This document shows positions 1 through 10,056 of a stretch of DNA of 64,000 nt, piece after piece. Numbering within the stretch: the first letter of the stretch is position 1; each line of letters opens with the position of its first letter. This DNA is from Misgurnus anguillicaudatus (Eukaryota > Chordata > Actinopteri > Cypriniformes > Cobitidae): positions 6,424,001-6,488,000 of the forward strand of contig NC_073354.2 in NCBI RefSeq assembly GCF_027580225.2, given 5' to 3'. The notes beneath the pieces were generated by a model that had not been told where the DNA came from, searched no databases, and was given only the letters and a program-made list of their open reading frames with translations. The translations under genes were made by a program, and so were the position numbers.

Positions 1-966
1 TCCCGGGACGACGAAGAGGAAAAACGGCGCTAGAGAACATCTGTACGATTATGCTGTAGTGTGTTTCAGTCTAACAGTATTACAGAGTGGCGGTGAAGAA
101 TTGTGCGATTGGCGGTGTGCGTGAGTACTACATCTACTGTTGTTACTTTACCTGTGTCTGTTTCATCACTACAGAGTAGAGGCGAACGAGATCCGCCGGC
201 CCGAGGTCTCGACGAAAGGGTGCCCCGGTCCAGTTTTCGATCGACCAACGGGTCTCGAGGAAAAGGTAGCGCTCGACCCGGTGTGCCGGCGTGACGTTTT
301 CGCCCCTCTGTCAACCAACGAGTTCGCTGAGAGGGTCTTGGTCCCCGGCGTCCCATTGCAAACCACTGTCCAATCGACGCATTGCATAGCCAGCCAGCGT
401 AAGCCCGCCACCCTGTAAGCTACCATATAACCTGTTGTGTCTGCTGGTTAACAGGGAAGTGAGTGAGCCGTGAGGGCTGAGCAGAGAGCCACACTTACCC
501 AGAAGCTGCAACCAGTTTAGAGGTGAGAGAAAACCTTGAAACTGATTCACTGTGTCCCTATGCCCCAGCAGTCGTCTGTGGAGAGAAAGAGAGCCAGCGT
601 GAACGTTGAGATACTGAGCTGTGAAGAGAGCTATACCTACTCAGAAGCTGTAAACAGCGCAGAGGTGAGAGAAACCCTTGAAAATGATTCACTGTGTCCC
701 TGTGTTCCAGCAGTCGTCTGTGGAGAGAAAGAGAACTAGCGTGAACGCTGAGATACCGAGCTGTGAAGAGAGCCTAGAGGGACCGTTATTTTAAGTTCCC
801 CCTTTTCCCTGCCCTATTTATTATTTTTAAGTAAATTAAATAAAGTACATTTTAATTTATGCCTACCTTGTGTGTCTGGTCATTGGGGTGGCTTTGGGAA
901 TCTCCTCGAGGTGGAGAAAGGGGCGTGACCTTATTTACATCTGGGTCCACCCCGACTTGTGACATT
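1..966 (+). repeat. Partial Gypsy-type LTR (window-truncated or solo)
   Basis: The 3' end closely resembles the end of the 2.1-kb LTR at 12369-14509. Both have an AATAAA (839-844 here), then GTGTCTGGTCATTGGGGTG, CTCCTCGAGGTG, and a terminal GTGACA. The left end lies outside the window, so length and target duplication cannot be seen. No primer-binding-like sequence follows position 966. It is therefore either a solo LTR or the 3' LTR of an element lying upstream. It contains a tandem duplication (492-776). Short open frames inside it have no recognisable protein and are taken as chance. Confidence 0.65.
492..776 (+). repeat. Two-copy tandem repeat, period about 142 bp, within LTR
   Basis: The segment from ACTTACCCAGAAGCTG to GAGCTGTGAAGAGAGC occurs twice with small differences: GTGAGAGAAA starts at 523 and again at 665, a 142-bp period. 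Tandem blocks inside the LTR are also seen in the related LTR at 13632-13925, although the unit sequence differs. Confidence 0.8.
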
Positions 967-1159
967 AACTAATGAACCTTATTGTAAAGTGTTACCACAT
1001 ATGCTTATATAGGCCTATTCTAAAAAAGTTATAATCTTAATATTTCAAAAATTCCAGAATTGGAGTCCAGTAGGTGGTTACAGTTAATATACAGTAACAG
1101 AAATATGATAATGCATATTAAAAACGTGAAGTTGTTCATTTGAAAGATTAATTGAAAAC
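967..1159. other. Unassigned sequence between LTR and chromovirus
   Basis: This short AT-rich stretch has no coding potential. Before the chromovirus inserted at ACATG it was continuous with 6493 onward. It may belong to the same Tol2-like hAT whose right terminus is at 7373, but the left terminus is not in the window. Confidence 0.3.
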
Positions 1160-1164
1160 ACATG

Positions 1165-1672
1165 TGTAATGACACGTAAGGAGTGGAAACAACTGCAGGG
1201 GAAAATTCAAACAATGTTTATTAAATATAAACAGAGAGAGAGTATTTAGAGTCAATGCGGAAGTGACACAGTCCGGTGTTGATGTTGCTGGCAATGGTGG
1301 CGAAGACTACAGTGGAAGTTGGTGTAGAGAGTATTGAGTGTGACGTTGGTGGAGTGGTGAGCAGTGGTGAAATCCAGGCTGAACACGGGAACATCCACAC
1401 GAAGACGACGACAATACAAATCCAACTGTAACAGTAATCCGAATCGACACGAGACAACCAAACAACACGGGACCGAACACAATGAAAGAATCTGGCAGGG
1501 AACAGAAAGTCATTTGAGTATTTATGGAGGAGATGTAATGATGAACAGCTGGAGCGAGACAATCAACACACAGGTGAACTGAATCGCTCTAACGAGCACA
1601 TGGCAGAGGTAAGTGACAAACAAACACACACACACATGACACGGAGGAAACAGTGGATTTCCTACCGTGACA
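1165..1672 (-). repeat. 3' LTR of chromovirus
   Basis: This 508-bp LTR is the partner of 5980-6487. Its boundaries are fixed by the abrupt end of similarity at 1165 and 1672 and by the adjacent ACATG duplication. Element-orientation ends are TGTCACGGTAGG and CGTGTCATTACA. Confidence 0.95.
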
Positions 1673-1690
1673 GTACCCCCTCCCCTAGGA
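1673..1690 (-). promoter_or_regulatory. Polypurine tract of chromovirus
   Basis: On the minus strand the bases just before the 3' LTR read AGGGGAGGGGGTAC, a purine-rich tract in the position where plus-strand DNA synthesis is primed in LTR retrotransposons. Confidence 0.75.
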
Positions 1691-1897
1691 ACGCCCCTTG
1701 ACGTTCCCAGCCTGCTTTACCTGTCGATTGTAATTATCAATAAGGCGATGATCCAGTATGTCTCGAGCAGGAACCCATCTTCTCTCCTCCGGACCGTAAC
1801 CTTCCCAATCCACCAAGTACTGAAATCCGCGTCCCCTCCGTCTAGAGTCCAGAATACGGTTAACCGAATACGTGGTTTCCCCATTAACGATACGAGG
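1685..1897 (-). pseudogene. Chromodomain at the end of chromovirus pol, frame-shifted off
   Basis: The frame contains a chromodomain with [10 protein letters not shown], then [11 protein letters not shown], then [11 protein letters not shown], including the aromatic and acidic positions that bind methylated histone tails in chromoviruses. The domain targets integration to heterochromatin in this clade (family knowledge). It is in a different frame from the integrase-bearing ORF, which runs out at 1884. The break coincides with a 12-G homopolymer at 1899-1910, so a slip in the run is the simplest explanation; a sequencing or assembly length error is also possible. Confidence 0.85.
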
Positions 1898-4046
1898 CGG
1901 GGGGGGGGGGAAACGGGGCAGGCGTATTAAGACGGGGTGAAAACACCGGTTTAATTTTGGCAACAATGAACACGGGGTGAACCCACCAGTACGCCGGTGG
2001 AAGGCGAAGAAAAACTGTTACCCGATTAATGATTTTGGTAACAGAAAACGGGCCAATAAATTTGGGAGCAAGCTTATTCAAGACGGAACGCATTGGAATA
2101 TTCAGGGTTGAAAGCCACACTCTTTGACCAACGACGTAACGGGAAGGCTTCGACCGGTGGCGATCGGCCTTGGCCTTGGTGCGCGACCTTGCCTGGAGCA
2201 AAGCTCTACGAGCTCTGGTCCAGGTACGGTGACACCTCTGGACTAGTGCGTGTGCGGAGGGGACCGACACCTCGGATTCCGTACTGACAAAATTAGGTGG
2301 TTGGTACCCTAAACTACACTTAAATGGAGACATGCCCGTAGATGACACTGGCAGAGAATTGTGTGCGTACTCCACAATTGAGAGTTGCTGACACCAGGAC
2401 GAAGGATTCTTGGAAACCAAACATCGTAACACCCTTTCGACATCCTGATTGGCTCGCTCGGTTTGACCATTGCTCTGGGGATGGAATCCGGACGAAAGAC
2501 TAACAGTCGCTCCTAACAATTTACAAAACTCTCGCCAGAATTTGGACACAAACTGGGGACCCCTGTCAGAAACCACGTCTGTCGGGAGGCCATGTATTCG
2601 GAAGACGTGGTCAATGACAGCTACCGCTGTTTCCTTGGCTGATGGCAATTTGGGCAAGGGAATGAAATGAGTCGCCTTCGAGAACCGGTCCACTACGGTT
2701 AAAATCACTGTATTACCCTTGGAGGGTGGGAGGGCGGTAATGAAATCTAGCGATATATGGGACCAGGGTCTCGAAGGGACAGACAGCGGTAAGAGTAACC
2801 CATCTGGAGGTCGATTGGAAGTCTTACCAGTGGCACAAACCGAACAAGCCAAGACGAAGTCGTGAACGTCACGAGCCATACCAGGCCACCAAAATCGTTG
2901 CTTGACTAGGAATCTAGTTCTACTAACCCCTGGGTGACAAGCAACACTGGAAGAATGACCCCACTGGAGGACGTCAGATCGTAACTTCTCCGGCACAAAT
3001 AATCGATTCGGCGGGCACCGAGCCGGGGGCGTTACCCCTTCTAAGGCTGTCAAAACCTTCGATTCGACCTCCCATCTGAGCGCGGAGATAATGATGGTCT
3101 CCGGTAAAATGGGCTCGGGAGTAGCAGTACGATCGGAACGCTCAAAAAGACGGGATAAAGCATCGGGTTTGATGTTTTTGGAACCCGGCCGGTAAGATAA
3201 TGTAAAATCGAAACGTCCGAAAAAAAGTGCCCACCGAGCCTGCCTGGAGTTAAGTCTTTTGGCGGTTCTAATGTACTCGAGATTCTTATGGTCCGTCCAG
3301 ACAATGAAGGGTACACCCGACCCTTCAAGCCAGTGACGCCATTCCTCCAATGCTAGCTTGACCGCCAAAAACTCTTGATTGCCAATGTCATAGTTAACTT
3401 CCGCAGGAGATAAACGGTGAGAAAAATACGCGCAAGGATGAACCTTTTCATCTGAGGATGCGCGCTGGGACAACACTGCTCCTACCCCCACCTCTGACGC
3501 ATCGACCTCCACTATGAATTGACGTGAGCGATCAGGGGTAACCAGAATGGGAGCTGAAACAAAGCAGCTTTTAAGTTTGGCAAACGCAGCCTCGGCTGCG
3601 TCTGACCACCTGAACGTCAAACTAGGGGAAGTCAAGGCGGTCAGAGGTGCGGCTAGCTTGCTGAAGTTGCGAATAAAACGCCGGTAAAAATTGGCGAACC
3701 CCAGAAATCTCTGCAGGGCCTTGCGAGACTCTGGGGATGGCCAATCTACCACAGCCTTAACCTTCTCAGGATCCATGCGGACACCCTCAGTCGAAATGAT
3801 GTGTCCTAGGAAAGAAACAGACTGTGCATGAAAAACGCATTTCCCCGCCTTGACAAAAAGCCCATTCTCTAGCAACCGCAGAAGCACTCGTCGTACGTGT
3901 TGCAAATGTTCCTGGAGAGACGAAGAAAAAATCAATATGTCATCCAGGTAAACATATATGAACTGATCTACCATGTCTCGCAACACGTCATTAACGAGTG
4001 CTTGGAAGACTGCCGGCGAGTTCATAGACCGAAAGGCATGACTCAA
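1884..4046 (-). pseudogene. Chromovirus pol, 3' part: RT core, RNase H, integrase
   Basis: This 720-codon open frame carries in order the RT catalytic motif YLDDILIFS (about residues 33-41), the connection, an RNase H with [17 protein letters not shown] and VWTDHKN, and an integrase. The integrase has a zinc-binding HHCC segment ([12 protein letters not shown] to CSVCATGK) and a DDE core ([32 protein letters not shown]). It begins immediately after the stop and frameshift that end the upstream pol frame at 4043. Conserved RT sequence (VMPFG) appears in both frames there, so this is one gene broken in two. The last residues after the integrase core are out of frame with the chromodomain. Confidence 0.93.
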
Positions 4047-5047
4047 TACTTAAAATGGCCTCTAGGGGTGTTAAATGCAGTCTTCCATTCATCCCCCTTC
4101 CTAATACGGACCAAATGATATGCATTACGTAAGTCCAATTTAGTGAAGACGGACGCTCCCTGCAACCTCTCGAAGGCTGAAGACATAAGCAGCAAAGGAT
4201 AAGTATTCTTTACCGTGATGTTGTTCAACCCTCGGTAGTCAATACAAGGTCGCAAGGATCCGTCCTTCTTCCCCACAAAAAAGAACCCCGCCCCCGCTGG
4301 AGAAGAGGAAGGACGAATGAACCCCGTTGCCAGAGAATCAGAAATATATTTCTCCATGGCCTCCATCTCCGGAACGGACAGAGAGTATAACTTGCCCTTA
4401 GGCGGAAACGTACCTGGCAATAAGTCTATAGCACAGTCATAGGGACGATGCGGAGGTAGAGAATCAGCCCGAGACTTACTGAACACCTCCTTCAGGTCGT
4501 GGTACTCCGCGGGCACGTTAGACAAATCCACTGCTTCCCCCTGAAACACAGACTCAGACACAGATAAACAAGCAGAGACAAGACATGATTTATGACACTC
4601 CTCGCTCACGCTGGTAACAGAACCCAGTTTCCAGTCTATCTTGGGGTTATGGGAATGGAGCCAAGGGTGACCGAGAACTATAGGGGAGAGAGCAGTGTCA
4701 GTAATGAAAAATGTAATAGTCTCAGTGTGGTTGCCAGAGGTGATGAGTGTGATGGGTGCAGTAGTGTGCTTGATGGTGGGAAGCTGATGTCCATTGAGGG
4801 CGAAGGGCGCAATCTGGTGGGTAAGAGGAATGAACGGTAACTGGAGCTTACGTGCGAGTGAACTGTCGATGAAGTTACCCTCCGCCCCCGAATCCAGAAG
4901 TGCGTGACCAGAGTGAGATTTGGTGGACCACCGTAGCCTCACCGGAAGGAGAGTGGATGATGTCGAGGTCTTGCTGGCAGAGATCCCGCCCGATAGTAGC
5001 CTCCGTCTTACTACCGGGCTTGGTCTTTTACCGGGCATCGTTGACAC
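4043..5047 (-). pseudogene. Chromovirus pol, 5' part: protease and RT N-terminus
   Basis: This 334-codon frame begins with a retropepsin-type aspartic protease (active-site motif [12 protein letters not shown]). It continues into RT with [34 protein letters not shown] and [15 protein letters not shown], which supply the first catalytic aspartate region. It ends at an in-frame TGA in the conserved segment just before the VMPFG motif. A second lesion, a +1/-1 shift, lies within about 20 bases, so translation to the YLDD motif is lost. Confidence 0.92.
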
Positions 5048-5962
5048 TGATGACCCGGCTCACCGCAGTACATACAAAGTCCCAGGGATCTCCGCCGTAT
5101 CCTCCCGGGGTAACCGAGCTCGACCCACCTGCATGGGCTCCGGATCTGAGAGACCGCCAACGGAGACATCGCTGGGCAGATGGGAAACCTCGGAATGCGG
5201 CTGGGATTTGGCAGATGACTTCCTACGGGCGGCCATGGATAGTCGAGCGTCGACCCGGATTGCCAAATCCACCAGTCCATTAAGCGTCGTGGGTAACTCC
5301 TCCGTAACGATCTCTCGCTGGATCCGATCCGCTAACCGATGCAGGAAGTGATCCCACTGCGCCTCCTCGTTCCACCTACACTCCGCCGCCAGGGTCCGGA
5401 ACTCGATGGCATAGTCCAAGACCGACCGCTCCTCCTGTCGAAGCTCCGTGAGGAGACGGGCGGCCTCCTTCCCGGCGACGGAGCGATCGAACACCCTCTT
5501 CATCTCCTGTGAAAGCAGGGTGAACGAGGAGCAGCAGATGTCCTTATTCTCCCACACCGCCGTCCCCCAGAGGGCAGCCTTGCCGGTAAGCAGAGATAGG
5601 GTGAATGCGACCTTAGTCTCCTCCAGAAAAAATGACCGGGGCTGTTGGGCGAAATGAAGAGAGCAATGTGACAGGAATGCACAACAATAATTAGGCTCAC
5701 CAGAATATTTCTCCGGGATCGGTAGTCGGGGCTCAGGAAAAGAACTACCCCCTGTAGGTGAAGATGATGCGGGCGGCGTGGGTGGCGCAGTGGGTAGCGT
5801 GGTGTGTGGAGATCGCTGGGAAAGCTCGGAAACTTTCGCCACCATTGCATGGACGGCCTTCCGCATATCATCGATTGCTTTGTCCTGATGATCCATCCTG
5901 GCCAATGATCGCTGGAGAAATTCCTCCAACGCGGAAATGGGTTGTTCCCCCGCTGCTTCCAT
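5011..5962 (-). pseudogene. Chromovirus gag with frame-shifted zinc knuckle
   Basis: Gag starts at the ATG at 5962 (MEAAGEQPISALEEFLQRS), only 17 bases inside the 5' LTR. The frame runs to a stop at 5060. It shows a proline/serine-rich segment after a short coiled coil, then a capsid-like region (KVAFTLSLLTGKAALWG, ELRQEERSVLDYAIEFRTLA). The nucleocapsid CCHC knuckle ([14 protein letters not shown]) lies in another frame around 5030-5075, so a single-base indel near 5095-5105 disrupts the end of gag. The longer reading that starts at 6109 includes LTR sequence and is not the natural start. Confidence 0.88.
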
Positions 5963-5979
5963 GTTTGGCCAGATTCTTC
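5963..5979 (-). promoter_or_regulatory. Primer-binding-site position of chromovirus
   Basis: The 17 bases between the 5' LTR and the gag ATG read GAAGAATCTGGCCAAAC in element sense. This is where the minus-strand primer should anneal. It does not start with the usual TGG of a tRNA 3'-end complement, so I do not assign a tRNA. Confidence 0.35.
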
Positions 5980-6487
5980 TGTAATGACACGTAAGGAGTG
6001 GAAACAACTGCAGGGGAAAATTCAAACAATGTTTATTAAATATAAACAGAGAGAGAGTATTTAGAGTCAATGCGGAAGTGACACAGTCCGGTGTTGATGT
6101 TGCTGGCAATGGTGGCGAAGACTACGGTGGAAGTTGGTGTAGAGAGTATTGAGTGCGACGTTGGTGGAGTGGTGAGCAGTGGTGAAATCCAGGCTGAACA
6201 CGGGAACATCCACACGAAGACGATGACAATACACATCCAACTGTAACAGTAATCCGAATCGACACGAGACAACCAAACAACACAGGACCGAACACAATGA
6301 AAGAATCTGGCAGGGAAGAGAAAGTCATGTGAGTATTTATGGAGGAGTTGTAATGATGAACAGCTGGAGCGAGACAATCAACACACAGGTGAACTGAATC
6401 GCTCTAACGAGCAGATGGCAGAGGTAAGTGACAAACAAACACACACACACATGACACGGAGGAAACAGTGGATTTCCTACCGTGACA
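5980..6487 (-). repeat. 5' LTR of chromovirus
   Basis: This 508-bp LTR matches 1165-1672 with roughly nine substitutions and no length difference. It is followed on the plus strand by the target duplication ACATG (6488-6492). In element orientation it provides the promoter and transcript start. Confidence 0.95.
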
Positions 6488-6492
6488 ACATG

Positions 6493-7373
6493 TAGTAGAC
6501 GTAACACCACTGTCTCACATTAAGTGCACTACATTTCTTCAGTCATGCATCCCTCTTTACAGTAAATACATTACAGCATACTTGATTAAATGTGAGGACA
6601 GTGAAATTGTACACTTATTATCAATCTTATAACGTATTTAAGTTACTCAGGCAATCAGTACAGGACATGGCTGGTTTATTTAGGCTTATATAGTAAGTTA
6701 TATCAAGTTATGTAGCTGATAAACATCAGTATAAAACATTTGTGCTTGCCTTTGAGTTGCGGAGTTGCGGGATGGCCCTCCTGCGATCGCGCTTCATTTT
6801 TGTTTTGATTGTAGCATCACAAGTTTAACAAAGGGTCCCGTGACAGAATCAAATGTGATATGCATCCATATGTTTACTCTTTATCTCTTCTCTCAAACCA
6901 GACGCGAACATTTCTCTACAGTTTATGACATACGCAGCACGCAGATGTCCCGCTACGGTGGCTCAACGCAAGCCATTCAGCGTTTGACATCAAAGTACAG
7001 CGAGACCAGACTTCTCCATATGCATTTGATTCGCTCTCGCAGTACTTTGATTTCATACGATTGCCATGCGTAGCGCCACATGAAGTCCCTCAGTTGTGTG
7101 TGTGCGTACCTCGCGACCACAGATTCTATCCATCATCACCTTCTGACACTTTCGTCTCGTTTTTATTCGTTGACGAATTAACAATGTAGCGAGTAATGGT
7201 AAGTGTTATTTCAAATGTAGTGTAGTAAAGAGTACAAATACCCAATCAAAAATGTAATTGAGTAGAGAGTAAAAGTTGCTTATATTTTTGATACTCAGTA
7301 CAAGTACAAAGTAGCCCAAAAAATACTTAAGTACAGTAACGAAGTACATTTACTTAAGGACTTTACACCTCTG
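6493..7373. mobile_element. Right end of a Tol2-like hAT element, left end not in window
   Basis: Bases 7170-7373 are rich in TACTTTGTAC/AAGTACATTTACTT-type subterminal repeats and end in ACTTTACACCTCTG. Read inward from that end this is CAGAGGTGTAAAGT, the terminal sequence typical of Tol2-type hATs. The next eight bases are CTTACGAG (7374-7381), followed by Gypsy gag sequence. No partner CAGAGGTG terminus preceded by CTTACGAG is visible upstream. The chromovirus and possibly the LTR at 1-966 may be inserted inside this hAT. The remaining sequence contains the palindrome segment 6899-7081 and nothing coding that I recognise. Confidence 0.6.
6899..7081. repeat. Degenerate palindrome-family copy (GACGTCAAAGTACCGCGAGAG family)
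   Basis: TTTGACATCAAAGTACAGCGAGA and the inverted CTCGCAGTACTTTGATTTCAT face each other across about 30 bases, followed by GCGTAGCGCCACATGAAGTC. The same arms and the GACTTCAT end occur at 26838-27012 and 31386-31512. Confidence 0.6.
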
Positions 7374-7381
7374 CTTACGAG

Positions 7382-8345
7382 GCTCCAGCGATGCCCTGAC
7401 CATGGCTTGGAGGATGGAGAGACTCTCCTGCGGGATCAGTTCTTGCTGGGGCTACGGGAAGGTCCCGTGCGGCAGAGCTTAAGAGTCCAGTTCTGTCGGG
7501 ACCCAGAATTAACGTTCGAAGACCTCAAAAAGGAGGCAACGGCCCTGGAGCAAGATCAAGAGGAGAATAAGGAACCCCCAGTATGTGCAGCCGTGGCTAG
7601 CGGCCGCGGCCGCCCCACTACCGGAAGTAGACTGGAAACAGTCCCTGAAGAGCGAGCTTATGCGGGAAGTACAGGAACAAATGAAGGAGTTGACGAAAAA
7701 CGCTGGTGGAGGAGCTCGGGTTGGGGATTCCTCGACCTGCGCAAAAGCCCGGCCCCCGAGAACGAGCTTACTCTGATGGTGGCCAGGACCCGAGAAGGAG
7801 ACAGAGTCAGCCAGATCGCCCTTGGTTCGAGTGGGACGAGCAGGGTAGGCCCATTTGTAATCGTTGTGGAGAGGCCGGGCATTATAGTCGGCAGTGCGGC
7901 CCTCGAAGGAACCCAGGAAGGATTTTTAAGGAGACCGGCCACAGTGGGTCGTGTGGTCGGACCCCTTTCTGAAGACCCAGTACAAAGTCGCCACTCCAGA
8001 GATGAGTGGATTGGAAGAAGCCCGGTGGTGGAGGCAAAGGTATGTGGAAAGAAGATACCCTGTTTAGTAGATACTGGCTCACAAGTAACTCTTATTGCAG
8101 AAAGCCTCGCAGGCGAAGTATTCGGCCAACAGCGCATGCAAGGGGAGGACCCCTCGTGGCTGACCCTGAAGGGGGCGAATGGACTGGAGATTCCGTATAT
8201 CAGATACATTGTCACGAACCTAGAGATCCGAGGAGTCGTCGTGCCCCAGAAGGGGATTGTGGTCGTACGAGACCATTGTCTGGGAGTGCACCGAGCCCTA
8301 CTGGGCATGAAAGTAATTACGGAGTGCTGGGAAGAACTGTTCTAA
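7382..8345 (+). pseudogene. Gypsy gag (C-terminal part), zinc knuckle and protease, multiply frame-shifted
   Basis: The frame starting near 7407 gives gag sequence LLRDQFLLGLREGPVRQSLR. At about 7580 gag continues in a second frame (PLPEVDWKQSLKSELMREV). The CCHC knuckle CNRCGEAGHYSRQC lies in a third frame near 7850-7895. The aspartic protease (IPCLVDTGSQVTLIAESL, then HRALLGMKVI) returns to the first frame and stops at 8345. The single 312-codon frame across this region is therefore not one genuine protein; its middle is an out-of-frame shadow. Confidence 0.85.
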
Positions 8346-9320
8346 GCAGGGCCTACGAGGTCCGCCCCCCTGGCCGAACGACGGGAGTGGAGGCGGGTTG
8401 CCGCGGATTGTTGGCGGGTCCAGGCCACAAACGTAAGGATGGACCGGGAAGAGACGAGTGGTGTGTCAGTACGCCTTGTCGATACCAGCGAGGAGTGAGG
8501 CCCTCGTGTGGGTGCGGGTGCCCCAACAAGATTATGGACTTAAGAGTTGGGTGATGATCGAGCCTCACCTAGATTGTCCGAACATAGAGGTGGCACGAGG
8601 CTTAGCAGTAGTCCGCCGGGGGCGAGTGCCGGTCAAGGTACGGAACGAGAACCCTTACCCAATCCAGCTACATCGACACCAGCGTCTGGCCCGTGTGACC
8701 GCAGTGGGCCCCCACCAAGTGAGGGAAGAAAGAGACGTGAGTTTCCAACAGGTCTGTCCTACGGTAGTGGAGGTTGCTTTGACACAATCTGTAATACCTC
8801 CAGAGAAAGTGAGGACTGGAGTGCCTAAGCACCTAGAGAGCGCTTCCTTTAAGATCTACAGGATGTACGGATGTGGTGAAGCACCAGATTCCGACTGGGG
8901 AGGCCGGGCCAAGCCGTGAGAGGTATCGTCCTATCCCACCCACCTTGTATTCTGAAGTACGGACCTTACTACGAGGCATGCTGGATCGGGGGATAGTACT
9001 CGACTCTAGACTTGGCGAGTGGGTATTGGCAGGTGCGGATGGACGAGGCCGATCGTGAGAGACGGCCTTCACTACTCCCTTTGGCCTATTTGAATGGTAT
9101 CGGATGCCCTTCGGGCTTTGTAACCCTCCCGCCACATTCCCACGGCTGATGCAGGGGTGCCTGGGAGGCCGGCTGATGGAGTCCACCCTCGTGTACTTGG
9201 ATGATGTCATTTTTTACTCCCCAGACTTTGACACCCATCTCCAACACCTTGAAGAGGTCTTCCAGGCTATGGAGCGGTACGGCCTCAAGCTGCAGCCCGA
9301 CAAGTGCCATCTGCTGCAGC
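8346..9320 (+). pseudogene. Gypsy pol linker and reverse transcriptase, with internal deletion
   Basis: Fragments in more than one frame read VKVRNENPYPIQLHRHQRLA, then VKHQIPTGEA, RYRPIPPTLYSEVRTLLRGM and RGIVLDS, the start of RT. The text then jumps straight to the part encoding TTPFGLFEWYRMPFGLCNPP and YLDDVIFYSPDFDTHLQHLE. The RT stretch normally lying between them (fingers and first catalytic aspartate, roughly 70 residues) is absent, indicating a deletion near 9015-9040. The segment ends at 9320, where a hAT element is inserted. Confidence 0.82.
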
Positions 9321-10056
9321 TAGGGATGCTCATATCAGTTAATTTTCCCGACCGACAACCGTAGGTTCTAAACCGAACATTAACTGTTAACTTATAAGAT
9401 TTTAATATGAAATTGTCATTGAGTAAAAATACAGTTGACAGTTGTCTGTGAACTTGTAAAAACAAAAGATTTAATTTGAACGCGCAAACAGCAGCGACAG
9501 ATCAACAACAGAACCAGGATTCATACATTATCAGATATTCACGCAACATTACCTTATTAAAAAGCATGCGAACAGTCCAGAGGATTAATATCCAAAAAGG
9601 GCAGATTGTCTCCATTTCATCTACCACAGTGGTAATTTCTAAAGCAGGATGCTTTTCAGAAAGTTTTGCTTTTGCGTCGTCTTTCTCCGTTTGTTCAAAA
9701 AGAGAGATGTTTATGGACAGGGTCAGAGGCCATCAGCGAACGTCTGTCCGGATGCGCGCGAGACGGACCGCGTCATCTTGCGCGGACAAGCACGCGTCTC
9801 CATTGAGCTTCCAAACACTCATACAAATGATTTCTCATACAAATGATTACTTTATCAGACCGTCAGGGCAGCAATAATTTGTGTCATTTACAGGACATTC
9901 ACAAATTAAAGATAGAAAAAGTGGCGAAATGTCTGTCGACTCATGACGACACGCACCATGTATTAACAAATATTTTTTTATTTTAACTGATAATGTTAAT
10001 CGGTCATAAATTCTTACCTTCGGTTAACGGTTAAACGGTCAATGTGAGCATCCCTA
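9321..10056. mobile_element. Non-autonomous hAT element inserted in Gypsy RT, 8-bp TSD
   Basis: Inverted termini are TAGGGATGCTCA and TGAGCATCCCTA, flanked by an exact 8-bp duplication GCTGCAGC at 9313-9320 and 10057-10064. Removing 9321-10056 plus one copy of the duplication rejoins the RT sequence. The 736 bp contain no recognisable transposase. Inner subterminal sequence includes TTAACGGTTAAACGGTC near the right end. Confidence 0.93.

Larger units (their letters stand above)
1160..6492 (-). mobile_element. Full-length chromodomain Gypsy LTR retrotransposon (chromovirus) with 5-bp TSD
   Basis: The element proper is 1165-6487, read on the minus strand. Two 508-bp LTRs (1165-1672 and 5980-6487) begin TG and end CA in element orientation. 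They are flanked by an exact 5-bp duplication ACATG at 1160-1164 and 6488-6492. I count about nine differences between the LTRs by eye, so the insertion is fairly recent. Internal order is gag, protease, reverse transcriptase, RNase H, integrase, chromodomain, which is the chromovirus order in the Ty3/Gypsy class. Reading frames are broken at the gag zinc knuckle (about 5095), in RT (about 4030-4046) and at a 12-G run before the chromodomain (1899-1910). The copy is therefore not autonomous, although LTRs and RNA signals are present. Confidence 0.95.

Noticed and set aside
7658..8308. 216-codon minus-strand frame
   Set aside because: It is antisense to the Gypsy gag/protease region, whose plus-strand fragments have clear motifs (CCHC knuckle, VDTGS).
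8833..9210. 125-codon minus-strand frame
   Set aside because: It is a shadow of Gypsy RT; the plus strand carries the YLDD motif and known RT sequence.
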